Shown: one piece after another, positions 29,446 to 42,800 of the stretch
Position numbering within the stretch: the first letter of the stretch is position 1
Layout of the letters: each line of letters opens with the position of its first letter
Assembly (NCBI GenBank): GCA_030141605.1
Contig: JAQGDQ010000012.1
Location: 762,359 to 826,358 of the forward strand
Length of the DNA stretch: 64,000 nt
Source: Tubiluchus corallicola
Lineage: Eukaryota; Priapulida; Priapulimorpha; Priapulimorphida; Tubiluchidae
Direction: 5' to 3'
Translations under genes and position numbers: made by a program
The notes under the pieces: model-generated
Told to the model about the DNA's origin: nothing
Database searches by the model: none
Seen by the model: only the letters and a program-made list of their open reading frames with translations

Positions 29446-31530
29446 ATGACAGCCCCTAACCCGAACTTTCCTACCCTGGTGTCTCCTGAGACGCTAAACG
29501 ACATGCAAGAAAAATCTGAAAATGTGCGCATCTTGGATTGCTCGTGGCATTTTCCTTTTATGAATAGGAACGCTAAAGCAGAATATGACAATTTACATAT
29601 CCCCGATGCCTTATTTTTTGATATTGATGAATGCGCAGATAAATCCACAGAGTTAGCGCATATGATACCAGATGAAACCACATTTGAGGATTATGTTGGA
29701 ATCAGAGGAATTAACAACGACACACACGTCGTTGTTTATGACACATCTGAACAAGGCATGTTTTCTAGTCAGCGAGTTTGGTGGACATTTCGTTATTTTG
29801 GTCATGAAATGGTATCCATTCTGAATGGCGGTCTACAGAAGTGGGTCGCACATGAGCTCCCCACTACCTCTGCTCAAACAGTAATCGAAAACTGCAAGTT
29901 TCAAGCCAGAGCTCGGCCTCATCTAATAGCGACATTTGAAGAGCTAGAGAAAACGCTAGAAGATCAAAATTTTCAGATTGTTGATGCGAGACCAACAGGA
30001 CGATTTGAAGGAAAGGAGCCAGAGCCACGGCCAGGTTCTAACTTTTAATATTTAACATTTGTACATTTAAATTATCTACTATTTTTCCATATAATTTGCT
30101 TACGGTATAGCTTATTTAAGGATTTGTTTTTTGAGCTATCACAAAGTGTTTTCTTTTAGCTCCCCGTTGTCATGGTTTAATTTTTTTGTTTGATGAATCT
30201 TGAAAGCTGAGCACATTTTCAAATGTTCACTCAATAATGAACTAGTTTATAAAATTTGGAAAACTTTCGTACTAATAAAATTTTACTGTTTTATTATTTA
30301 TTCTATTTATAGGCATTGAATCTGGACGAATGCCAAATGCCATCAACTTGCCTTTTGGCCTGATTATAGACCCCGAGAAATTTGTAATTAAATCACAGGA
30401 TGAGTTGCTTCAGGTAAGCCTATCATTATGTATGCCAATCTACAACTGCTAGTAATAAATGGCTAAGTGTTAAAAAAGATGGTTTTGCACAAATCTATTT
30501 CATTTTTTTCATAGATTAACTTTGAGATTGTGATATTTTTTCTGTGCAAACTTCAAAGCGTGTACCTTGAATAGGTAGTGATGTCAGTAGAAGAGAGAGA
30601 TAGTAGTTGTCTGCAACAAAATTATTGCTTGGGATGGGACCACCTTCAAAAAAGTCAGACACTCTTGAAACTGACTTATAGCTAGGGTAAATGTGAACAT
30701 AATAGAAGGATCGGGAAATGCCAGTCAACCAGTGAGTGTCCATCTCATAATAGCCAATCAGGTGTTTTAGCTGTCCAGCTGCTCTGGTGCCTCAAAAGTT
30801 GCTTGTTATCAGCGCGGTAAACTTCTGTGCAGATTGTATTTAAACATTATGCAAAAGTGAGTGTATACATCGTTAGTTTATTTTTGCTTCTGATAGATGA
30901 AAATGCGGGAGATTTTTATGCACTATACATGCACAGCAAGAGATTGCAAGATATTTCTGTATAGAAAGAAAAATATGTTAAAGTTCATTAAAGTTGGTAG
31001 TTAGAGGCTCTTTAATTTATTATTCGCAAAGCTTAGCGTGAGCAACTTGATTTGTTTAAATTCGAATGTATGTTAGTGTTTATGCATTATAAGTCTTTTA
31101 GAATGGTCATGCATGAGTCGTTTTGCGTGTATTTTTGTACCTATAAACATGTAACTGAAATTAACCTGTAAACATGTCATTCAGCGACTGCTTTGCGAGA
31201 CAGTTTTTTGTAGTCGGGTATATAGAACAGTGATACATTTTCTGGAAATAAGTGACAAATCGTTACTAAAAGTCCCATATTTGTCTCAGGGAGGCCAGGC
31301 TAGTGCCAATTGCCAATCTGTGTATTATGGTTGATTCTTCATTTCAGGTTTTCGAAGACGTTGGTGTAGATGTGAACAAGCCAATAATTGCCACATGTGG
31401 GTCAGGTATGACTGCTGCAGGTGTCGCACTCGCAGCATTCCTGTGCGGCAATCATGATGTCAAAGTTTATGATGGATCATGGATGGAGTGGTATATGAGA
31501 GCAAAGAAAGAAAACATTGTCAGATTCTAA
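29446..31530 (+). CDS. 3-mercaptopyruvate/thiosulfate sulfurtransferase, MPST type (3 exons)
   Basis: Exons from the chosen start: 29446-30034, 30313-30413, 31348-31530; 290 residues, close to the vertebrate length. The reading frame stays open upstream, with ATGs at 29176, 29278, 29305 and 29401. A longer, possibly mitochondrial form of up to 380 residues is therefore possible, and the start is uncertain. I prefer 29446 because it begins just before the first rhodanese domain and puts the catalytic cysteine at 247. Seen: LDCSWHFP, HIPDALFFDIDECAD and WWTFRYFGHEMVSILNGG in domain 1; VDARPTGRFEGKEPEPRPG, SGRMPNAINLPFG, CGSGMTAAG (Cys247) and YDGSWMEWYMRA in domain 2. Both substrate arginines of MPST (in GRF and EPEPR) and the serine of CGS are kept, so mercaptopyruvate is the likely donor. 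Intron positions and the 101-base middle exon equal those of the upstream gene, so the two are tandem duplicates. Confidence 0.9.
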
Positions 31531-33867
31531 TGCTGATGTTGTGCATTTTGTGCACAGTCGACACTTGTTATTGAGCACTTAACTAAATACTTGATTAATA
31601 CACTAATACTAAGTGCTTATTTGCCTTGCTGTCTACTCGTGGGGGAAGTCACGAGTGCATGAGAAATGTAGATTTTGTTTTTGACCATTTGACTAGTTTT
31701 TTAAAGTAGCCTAATAATGTGAATCTCGGTTGTTTTCGATTTATATACTGTAATGTCTGTACAAACACATATTCTCTCTACTTCATACACCAAATTTTTA
31801 CATATTTAGTTTGTTAGTTTTGAGAATTCAAGTCTAGGAGTCGTCCCTTTGGGAATCACCTTGTTTAGAGGACTGCAACTATCTCATTTTTCCCCAGATC
31901 TATGAGTGACGGTATCCTGTTATCCTTGCACTTATATATAATGTACATTTTGTAGTTGATAATTCATATGAATTAAGATTACATTTTGGCTTTAAACAGA
32001 ATTGAAAACTGTTAACATGTGCAGCAGAAATTGTGAACCTTTCTCCTAAAATATTTAATGAGTGACACAGCTAGATCTGCATGAGTGATTTCTTTACATT
32101 TTGAAAAAAAACAATTGTCTAAGCAGTCTATAGTAGGTCCTTTAAACACAATAACATCTCAATATCTGGACACTGGTGCAGAGCTATATCTGTTCCGTTA
32201 TATCTCCAAAATCTTCCACTAAAGGCCAAGCAAAAATTGCTGGAAGTCGTACCTGAATGAAGCAAAAGTACTCTATGGCACAAATACTCTAGTACACATG
32301 GGTGTCATTGCTTGGGAATTTATTAGTGCAAGTACAAAATAAAATTGAATTGAAGTGCTGCTAAATCAAGCTTGTAAATGTTAATCAAATTTCTGCAGGT
32401 GTAAGTAGTGCTAAATTCGATTGATTGCTTGACAAAATTTTATTTACTGCACAGTCATGAAATATCTAGATGCATTTTCAATGTATTATGCTGTGTGATG
32501 ATTTTAAGTTTGTTTATTGTCATTTGACTTCTTCATTTACTGAACAGTTATAAAATATTTAGTAGTGTATTTTTGATGTGTATGCTGTGATATTTAATGA
32601 TGTGTTTTGTTAGTATTTTGTGGTTACTTTGGCATTACACTTGTTGCTCAGTGCTGATAAGTCAAACCAAAAAGCTGTTGAAATATTGCACTTAAAAGAG
32701 GAAGTATTTTGTATTACATTGCTAACTACTATTTTTCAAAGACAGACAATCATTATTAAGGACAAAATCAGTGGCTTTTCACATGCAGCTCAAAAAATTG
32801 CCAGCACCATAATAAACATTAGCGCTGACTACTACATGCATATATTTTGACTATTAAAATTTCAAACTCTGTGATTTATTTTCTGTGAAAAGTAAGCGAC
32901 AAATAGCTTGATCAAATCGTTCGGATTAGGTAAAAGTAAACTACATGTACTTTAGGAATATAAGCTTAATGGTAATTTTTGAGCTACTGATGCAGATACG
33001 GGATCATGTACCATTAACATCATGGTAACTTCTTGCCTATTGGCATAAATTACTGTTTTATTAATGCAAGCATTTTAAGAAAGCAAGTTAGTGTTGCAAA
33101 TTGTTACTACTCTGAATTTTTTTAACTATCATTCAGAGCACTGCTCTTCTCCTTTAATGGTTAAAATTTTAATGTGCATAAACTTCTTTATAGCACTAGT
33201 GGTCATGGTATAGCTGTGTGCTATTACTTGCTTATTCAAAGTTGTGCATGTTGAAATATGCAAACTATCTTTTGTCCCCCATTTATACTTTTTGTTGTAC
33301 ACACACAGAGTTGAAAAAAATCTTTATACACATCAGGGAACTTGCATCTTCTAATGTATATTCCTTTCTATGGTTGAGTTTCTATGTAGTTTTTTCAACC
33401 AGTTTCACGTTTTCCATGAATGGATTGTTTCTACATAGTATAGCCTTAATAATGCATGCCCATTTTCTTTGCTAGATTTATTTTTCCACATTAGGAAACT
33501 TTTTGTAAGGTTTCTACTATTATGCAGTTCAATAAAATGGTATTAGATTTGCAATTTATTGCAAGCTGTTCTTTAAAATATTAATGTGTGAAACAAAATG
33601 TTAATTTATATTCACTGAATAACATAATACAACATACCGTAGCAACAATATTATTATGATTACTCAATGTTAACACGTCTTTATTAAATTGCTAATACGA
33701 ACATACGTTTAGGTACTGAAAGATGCTCTTTGATTGCTTTCTCAGTCATTGCCTCCTAACACGAATTAGAATTTTGCATTGTAAGTCTGTTTGTTGAACT
33801 GTCAACTCAACAACAATTGAACAAATCAAATCATGGTACAAAGTACTAGCAGAATAATCTGGTAAGG
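31531..33867. other. tail-to-tail intergenic region
   Basis: This lies between the stop of the plus-strand sulfurtransferase and the stop of the minus-strand GatB gene, so it holds both 3' untranslated regions. Open frames at 32620-32850 and 33218-33475 have no recognisable content. AATAAA occurs at about 33531 (plus strand). Confidence 0.45.
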
Positions 33868-36800
33868 TCATAACGAACTGTTGTAATTTTCTTTAATAAG
33901 TCTCTTTAACATGTTAGACACGACTAACGGATTTGTGCAGTCTTTGGTCAGTTCCTGCACACGATGCACCAGACCGGTTAATCCTCTCTGTTTACCAGCT
34001 TTGAACTTTTTAACCTGAATAATACAAGATCTTTGATAAGAAGAGATTTACTATAATAACAATTACAAAGTACTACAAACACAGTAGCAAATATGATGTG
34101 ATGTAATGTAATGCAAAATTATTTTTTATATTTTTATAAGTATACAATAACACATTTGCATTATATCAGTCAAACTTGGCGTGGGGCAGAAAGGTCGCTC
34201 TAGTGCAGTTTACCATTGCTTTGACCTTGAAGTACGGTAGGGTCATTCAAACTTGCCGTCTATAGTGCAATTGTTACTATAGCTGCCAAGAAATGCCTTG
34301 GGTTCGAGCTCAGTAGAGGTCCAATGTTTTTTAGATTTTGTAATTTAGTAAATTTTGCTGTCGCACATTCGTGATATAATTTAAATGAATACTTGAAAGT
34401 TGAACTCTCGATGCTGCTTTAGAATTTTTATAATATTATACAGAGAATGGTGCCAGTCATTATTTAATGATTCATCTATCAATCAGTGAAAATCTTAATC
34501 AGTCTTAATAAATCATTGAAAATCAGAAAACACAAAAATTTCTATTTTCTGAGAGACGGCAGTAATTGTACCTTCATGTAAAAAAAAATCAATGCCAGAC
34601 ATTTGTTCTTAATTCAAAAAGAAGATTAAAAAGAAAGCCTGCAGCCCCAATGTTAAAGCCAAATAAAAGTAGGTACAAAATGTTCTCTTCTTTTCACAAA
34701 TTTTTATAGACGGAATTGAAGACAAATGTATCTATGTTTGTAAAATCAGTAGGTATATTGCATGTTTGTATGTTTTTAAGCATTTTAATTATATTTCTCT
34801 AATAACATCTTGTTCATGTAAATTTGTTTACTTACTAGCTTTATATTGTGTGTGATTACATCTGTGCATAGTTTCTTAATATGCTCACTGTCATTCAATA
34901 TCCACCAATCATTTGACTCGACAATCTGAAATTCAGCAATGTAATTAGCAAGGTGTAACTTTTTGTGACCTGCAATATGTTGATTAGCATGTTAAGCAAT
35001 TTTTCTTAATGGGCATATTTTACAAACAAATCAACTGGAACTTTTGTTAACTCAATAACAATTTTAGACAATGTTATTAACTCAATAATAATTTTAGACG
35101 ATGTCATGCATAAGTGGTGGCAGTTATTGACAAAAAGGAATTATTATAAGTTGATACATTTTAAAACATTAAGAAAAGATTACAAAACTTCGCTCAATGA
35201 CTGAACCATAACAAGGAGATTACTTAAACTATGTATTGGATAAAGGATTAAGCGTCGTGGAGGGGTTATAAGGTCTGCAAATTGGTATAGCATTTTCTAT
35301 CAGCATTTGTTTTGCAGCCAAGGCTCCACCAGCTGCAAGTAGATAACATGCAAATTTCTTTAGGCTATCCTTATTTTGGAATTCATCGCTGTTCAAGGTC
35401 AGTGGAAATTTCAGTACGCGATCATTTAATCAGCTTGCACATCATGCCAAAGAATAAGGCAATAAAGTTAAAGCAATACATTGATATCTGCACATATTCA
35501 GAGTGCCACAAACATTTGACTTGCAAAACAAAACCTGAAATCATAGGAACTGAAACTGGTGTAGAAAAAGGCATAATACATTTTACTTTGCCTTAAACTA
35601 CATACAGAGATTATAGGTAAGATTTTTCTGAAGTGACAACGAAAAGGCTTGTATTTGCAATGCTAGTTTCTAAACAAAAGACAGTGTAATGATTAAAATT
35701 TTACTCATAACCAAACATCGAATATTCCTACTTTAATCAACTTAAATCAACTGCATAGAGAGTCGTAGACATATAATTTATATTAAACTAATCATCAAAC
35801 TACTATTGCATAACACTTACAAAAGGAGAAAAGTGCCTTCATCTACTGACACAAGAAAAAACGTTTTTGATTTGTGCTGTTTAGTTGGGTTCTAAACTAT
35901 TTCTGTTATAAACTATTTTTGGGAATTGCTAAAAACTCATCTTGCACGAAGCCAGAACTATTTGCATATTATCATAAAAATAAAGTCATTACTACCTGGG
36001 TGGGTGCAGTTCGCTCTCCTTTGAATACCAAATTGACCAGCTAGAAACAAACCAGCAGATTATTTCAAAAAGATATGAACAATATAACTAATTTGATTAA
36101 TCATGGAGTCCTATAGCAATATTTGACAGAAATTGTAGCGAAATTCAAACTACATCTTGAATCTGTATGTTAGTCATGATTAACAGTACTTATCAGACCA
36201 CATCATGTAAATTATAATGGCAGATCTCACGATATTACAACTGTTACACATAGGTTATACCTACATATGCAGGATCTCTAAGGCACATAAATGATACTTG
36301 AAATAGGTGGCAATGACAGAACCAGAACCTATTTCATTATCAAGGATAATCGTCTAAGATTAGACATTTTTACGTTTTTGCTGAACCGATTTTAACCAGA
36401 GGCATTTTAACCACGTTCAGACACGTTCACATGTGTGCAACCTTTCTCAATGAGGTAAATTACCAGAGACAGTATGTTAGACGAAACCAACTGGAGGCAA
36501 TTACCTAACCATTTACTAATAAAGTTTGATGTTGCTTAATATTGGTTAGTAAATGTTTAGCAAATAAGCTGTGCCGTTTATTGCACTCAGAGTTGGATGC
36601 GAAAATATACTTACTTTGGTGCCAATAGGTGGTGATATTTTCTCCATAGACAGCAGTTGTGAAATTTCAGCCAATGTTAATGGGTGGACATTACTGTAAT
36701 GTAAAGTTATTTAAATTTATGTTTTTTTCATAACTCAGTGCAGTAACATTTATAAATTGAGAGAATTTGGAATGAAAATTTCATACGGTCTTCTATCTCA

Positions 36801-39800
36801 GGTTGTATATTGCGCATGATTTGTGCACAGTCTTAAAACTTTAATGAAATGCAACTTGAACTGTAATGAAAAGCAAACAAATTCTAACAACAACATGTAA
36901 TAACTCCTTAACTAAAGTAAGTGCTTTTTACTTTGGCGACCAAATAACCATTATTTACAAGTGGCATATAATTTTGTAGGCAAAATGCCAATAGTGAGCC
37001 ACTATGTTATAAATGAAAGGATTATGTGCCATGTCAAGCCTGCTTACTAGACTGACGGAATCATTAAAAGCAAGCTATGTCCTTCAAACTGCTAGTCATG
37101 TACACGTGCTAACCAGCAAAACTTGCTCATTTTTGTGATTAACAATGCCATAGCATTTTTCCACTGACCTATACTACAGTGTGTCAAGAAGTAATAAATA
37201 AATTAATGTAAAGAAGGCTGCTAGTGATATTTACCACTCTCTGATAGAGATCTTGGCTGACTTTAGACAAGACTGTAGATCGTGAAGTAAAATTCGAGCA
37301 GCAACACGAGGCTCCACATTCTCCACTGATAACATTGATTCATAATATACCAATAAGTCATCATCACCCTGAGAGGAAACACTCGAATAAGTGTATTGCA
37401 AAAGGTTCAGTAAAAAAACTGTCAATAATACCTACCATATATGAACAAATTTTACTGATAAGATTGATTCACCTGCAAATGAAACTCTTTGAAACTAGTA
37501 TCTTGCTAGATTTTCACACAGTATTTAATATACGCACAAGATACATGTTATTATCTACACTTAAGACTGCCATCTTGAATTTCAAAATCGATACCTGTCT
37601 ATTTCTGAAATACATCCACAGACACTATCCTAAGTGATAGTTTACAGTTAGATTGCAGCCTATTGAAGAAATTGAAAGTTATGGCAGTAAATTAATTAAG
37701 TTAGTATACCAAATTATTAATACTTTGAGTATCTCTGAAGTAATGCCACACTTATTAATCAGAAGTAATGCACAATTATTATGCACATTTACAATGCTTG
37801 GTACAACTATGATACCACAACATAGAATCGCCATTTAACACAGTCATACAGTGCAAGTTTCTGAAACTTTCTGTTCATCTACTAACAATCATGTAAGCAA
37901 TAGATGCAGTATCTTATTACATTGCTATTTAAGATGGGTAGCAAAATGGGCAATGGAAATGAACCTTGCATGATTCTGTTGAGTAAGCATATTCTACTCA
38001 ATATTAAAACAGTGAGAAATCAATCCACATGCTACAAAAGCAAAAATATAAATGTCAACTAAGTACAACTAAATACCTGTGCTTAACTTACTGTTAAAGC
38101 AAGAGTTTGATCCATGGGTAACCGATGACTTTGCAGTAGATGTTCTCGTTTTTGTGCTGGTAACATGGGCAATGAAGCTTTTAATTTATCCACATTAATG
38201 ACCTGGATGTACACAAGCAGTTACTATTCTGGCAACATAGTTATTATACAGTATTACACTTACATACGCTGGTTTTGCATATAAAATGACTACTAATATT
38301 TATATTTATACAGACTGCTCAAAAGCAAGTCCAGCAAAAGTCGTGGTGGCTGGATAGTCTAGATTTGCTCTAGGATTATTTTTCAGCACACTTTCCACAT
38401 CATAAAACTGCATTTAAAATTATAATTACATTCCTAATAACAAATTCGAAAAGACAGCATAAACTTGTTTTATATCTATTAATGTGCTGTGCTATATGTT
38501 CCTATTTGTTCTTCATCATTACACGTCCGTCATTAACAGTTTTTCTTCACGTTCAAAAATTTTTTTTGCACTTCAATCTAAGACCTATAATAAATATAAT
38601 TACATTTTAACAAGTGCTACATAATTTATGCATGAACAAAGTCCTCATCCTTAATGATTACCAATTTAGTGTAAATTCACCATTGTGCATTTCGTTTTTG
38701 GAGATTGCCGGGATGCAAATTGTCTAAGCTAAAAGAAAACAAGTCAAAATTGTGATAACCCACGAAAAACAGAACAAAGTTTTATTTCATGTACCTGCAA
38801 CTGAGCATCTGTTTTTGGAACAGTTTCATTTGTATATAACCGCAATGGTGGCAAATTTGGTTCTGGCATAAATCTATAATCTTGCTTCACTTCTTTATCT
38901 CTCATAGACACAGTAGTACTAAACAGTAAATACAGCAAGACAAATAAATTAATTCTTGACGGAAATTATTGACTAACTGATACTTATAAAATTCTGCTAC
39001 CTTTCAAATAGTTAACAAGTTAAAAATTTGAAGATGCTATCAAAGGAACCTTGCATGGTGGAATTATTTAAAATCTTTACTCTTATCATTTTTTAAAACA
39101 GAAAGTGAGTATAAAATTGTTTCATCAGTAAAAAATGTAATGAAACAAAAATACACATAAAAGAATGTCATTACTATACACAAATTTCATATACTGCAGC
39201 GTTTCCTGTACTCACTTGGTGCGAAAGTCAAAAGATTTTGTTTCATTTTCAACAATGCCACCAGTTTCCAAGATTTTGACGTGATTGGAAATTTCACAGT
39301 CTGAATAAATAAAGGCAATAATTGTATTAAACAGGAAGAATGATATTCACTATCAGCCAATTAAAAAATACGGTAAGTTATTCAAAGGTCGGTGTTCTGA
39401 GGCCAAACGATTTTTGTCTAAGATCTTACCTACCTTCGTGTTTGTCTCTTTTCAAAAATTTGCTGGTACCTAGCACAACCTTTGGCTAATCCTGATACAA
39501 TTCTGGGAAATCACAAAATGTAAAAGAATGTCCATTGGAAATCCATCTGGAAATGTAGTCGCCTCATCAGCTCAATAACTTCAAAGATCTAATCCTATCT
39601 ATTAGATACAAAAAATAACCACTGGCTTACGAAATAACCACTACGAAAAAAGGCTGTGACATAGAATAGTACATACCAATAGCTTTTGCAACAAATCGCA
39701 CACTGTTAAGATTCTTTACTTCTGTCCTGACACCAAGAGGCTCTCCTGGCCTGTGCACACTTATATTGGCATCTACCCTCAATGAGCCTTCTACAATAAA

Positions 39801-42800
39801 GGCATAATTATCCAGAAAATGCAAACTGACTCACTGCGAAATACAGTTAAATATAACAAAAACAACAGATTTAAATTCTAGACTAACAGGCAGAAATTGT
39901 AAACTGCCAAATCTCACAAACAAAAGTACCATATATTTAGCAACAAGACACGCGAAAGAAATAATCAAATTACAAAAGGACAATTCTTCATCACATATCG
40001 ACTAATTCTCACATTTCTGTGAATTCCTGTTTAATTGCAACATGCAAAAATCATCAAACAAATTTTATTCTGCGGTTTAGTTGACCCAGTTAGCACACAA
40101 ATACCATAAAAAGTTGAACCATTGAGTAGGAAGCTTAAGATATTATACGATGGTATTCTATCAAGAGCGAATTTGTAATTTTGGATGAGTGACAATAAAT
40201 CATGTTACAAAAATTATGCATTGCTTTAAGAAGTTGTACTTCTCAAACCAGCCAACCACAAAAAAAAATTGCTGACACAGTGACAGTTACCTCTTATCCT
40301 TTTCATTACATCAGCAAGTTGTGAATATCAACTGCCTGCAAAAAATAATTTTGGAGCCACAGCAGATTAGCTCATTAATATACATTATCCAAACTACACT
40401 ATATTCTGTACCTTCCATTTTTCCTGTACAAGTCCCTATAGTCTGCAAAATAAGTTGTAGTTCCTTTATAAGTGCAGCTGCTTCTTCTCCGTCTTGCATA
40501 TCCGGAGCAGTAACAATTTCCATTAAACCAATACCTAATAAAATTATTGTTTAGAGTTTTGTAAAAATCTGTAGACAAATGACTAAGTTGGCAATCCTCT
40601 TTCAAAGATACATTTTATTACTAGCATATCAAACTTCCAAACGTGCCTTCAAACACTGATAATACATTAAAATCTCTTTGACATAAACCTGCCTCCAAAA
40701 TATTTGGAAGACACCTTTACAAACCAAGAACTACTTGCTGTACAGAGAAGATAATGCCACACCTATAAAATCACCTGACCTGCTCTATTTAAGTCCACCA
40801 AAGTTTGTTGGTTCTCCTCATCATGAAGGCTTTTGCCACTGTCCTGTTCCAGCTGCAACTGGACAATCCTAACTGACATTTCCCTTGGTTGACTGTGTGC
40901 TGGAGAAGCTGAATTAAAAACAACAAACCTGATTTGCCCATCTGTGGCAAGTGGCATCCTCTGCTGTGTAATTTGGTAACCCGCCTATAAATTGTTAAAA
41001 ACAAAATTGTAATGACGGATCATAAGCTTAACGAACTGAATGCCTCAGAAATTCTCACATCTTATTATGTACACATTCTCAAAATTGCAAAGGAAAGCTA
41101 CTTGCAAAAATTCTTTAAGAAACAACCAATATCTTTGCTAAGGCTTAATGAAATAAATACAATTTGGTTTCTAGGAATTTTATAAAATTCCAAATATGAA
41201 AAATTTAAGGCAAATAAACCAAGTGAAAAAAGAACAAGTACAGTGCTAGGCTACGTCTACTACATTTGTCCACAGAACAGCTCTTGCCACAACATTAAAC
41301 TCAAAAACAAAATGAATATTAAAAAAGGTGTTAGCATTTAATGAAATTGACTTACTGGCAAGTCAGCATAGAAATAGTGCTTTCGATCAAATTTGGAAAC
41401 AATGTTAACTTTACAGTTAAGAGCAAACGCAGTCAGAACACCAGCTTCTACACATCTTGCATTCAGCACCTATAATTACACCATCCTCTATTAATGTGAC
41501 AATAGTTTCAATACATGGCAATAGCAGACGGATAAACATAATACAGCGAACCAAAAAACTTGGAAGTTATTAATCTAAGTTCGCATTAGAGGTACTCGCA
41601 AAACATTTTTTTGTGTTTAAGGTAAAATAAAAATCAAAAAATAAATCATTACATAGGCTTAAAAATAGATTTTTTTACTTAACTTAAATGTTGTCCTCAG
41701 TTCAGTAGTCAATACACAGCGAAATACAACACATTAGTTAGAACTTTAGAACACCTGTGTTTTACTATGAAACATGGAAAAAAGCAAATGAAAAGCAGAC
41801 TTCATTTCAGTGCCCAAGCTTGAAAATTTGCCAGCTTGAAAACAAATGTGGCATTATGTCTTTTGCACATTACCAGTATCATGCTTAATTCGAGACGGGA
41901 TAAAAAAAATTTAAAAATTGGTCAAATAGTCACCAAATTATCTATAAGATGTCTACAAGACATAGAAGTGTATAATATTTGATTTTACTCAGAAAGAAAG
42001 GAAGGGAGAATATTTCTAATGCTGCTGATAACAAAAAATATGTTGCAACATAACTACAAAGATTTCTACTCTGCTTGTCTTACTACTTACGGGCAATGTG
42101 CCTGGTATTGCAGCATCAAACAATGCGACTTGAGAGTTTACAGGAGCAGCAAACTTTGTTCCAGCACCAGAAAATAGTTTAGACTGAGCTTGAATTTGAG
42201 CATGGATTTCTAAACCAATAACGGCTTTCCAGCTAAATACATGAATACATAAACAAAAAGTGATTCAAACTAGCAGTTATAAAGCAATTTAAAATTACAA
42301 TGAATACATCTTCACTACAACAAGAAATAAAATTAAGCTGAGCTGCTGCTGTGAGGCAGCACAGTGTGGTTGTGCAGACAATGAGAACTGCTACCATAGA
42401 ACTGCATCAATTTACAAACCACATATCTATGACACCTCTTTGTCAATGGTAGTAAAACACCGTACACCACAGCAGAAGGCCAGCAGCCACAACTGATTAT
42501 GTATTTTTACATACATGATTAGATAGAGAATTTTCGTGGTACGATAAAAGATACTATACCGCCACTCTTAAAATATAAGAGTGGTAGAGGTTAATCGAGC
42601 AAACTAATTGTAACTCCATATTTCGTATCTAAATATCTATCCGGCTTGTTCTTGAACTTGTTCACTGAAGAAGCTTTAGCAATTTCAGATGGGAGTTGAT
42701 TCCACTCTCTAACCACTCTTTCCGTGAAAAAATATTTTCTACAATCCAATTTAGCTCTGTATTTAAAATTTTTTAGAGAATGCCCCCTGGTTCTGTCATC

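Noticed and set aside
35312-35596. 94-codon plus-strand open frame inside a GatB intron
   Set aside because: No recognisable motif; it begins after a TTTGCAG but lacks support for any neighbouring exon on that strand.
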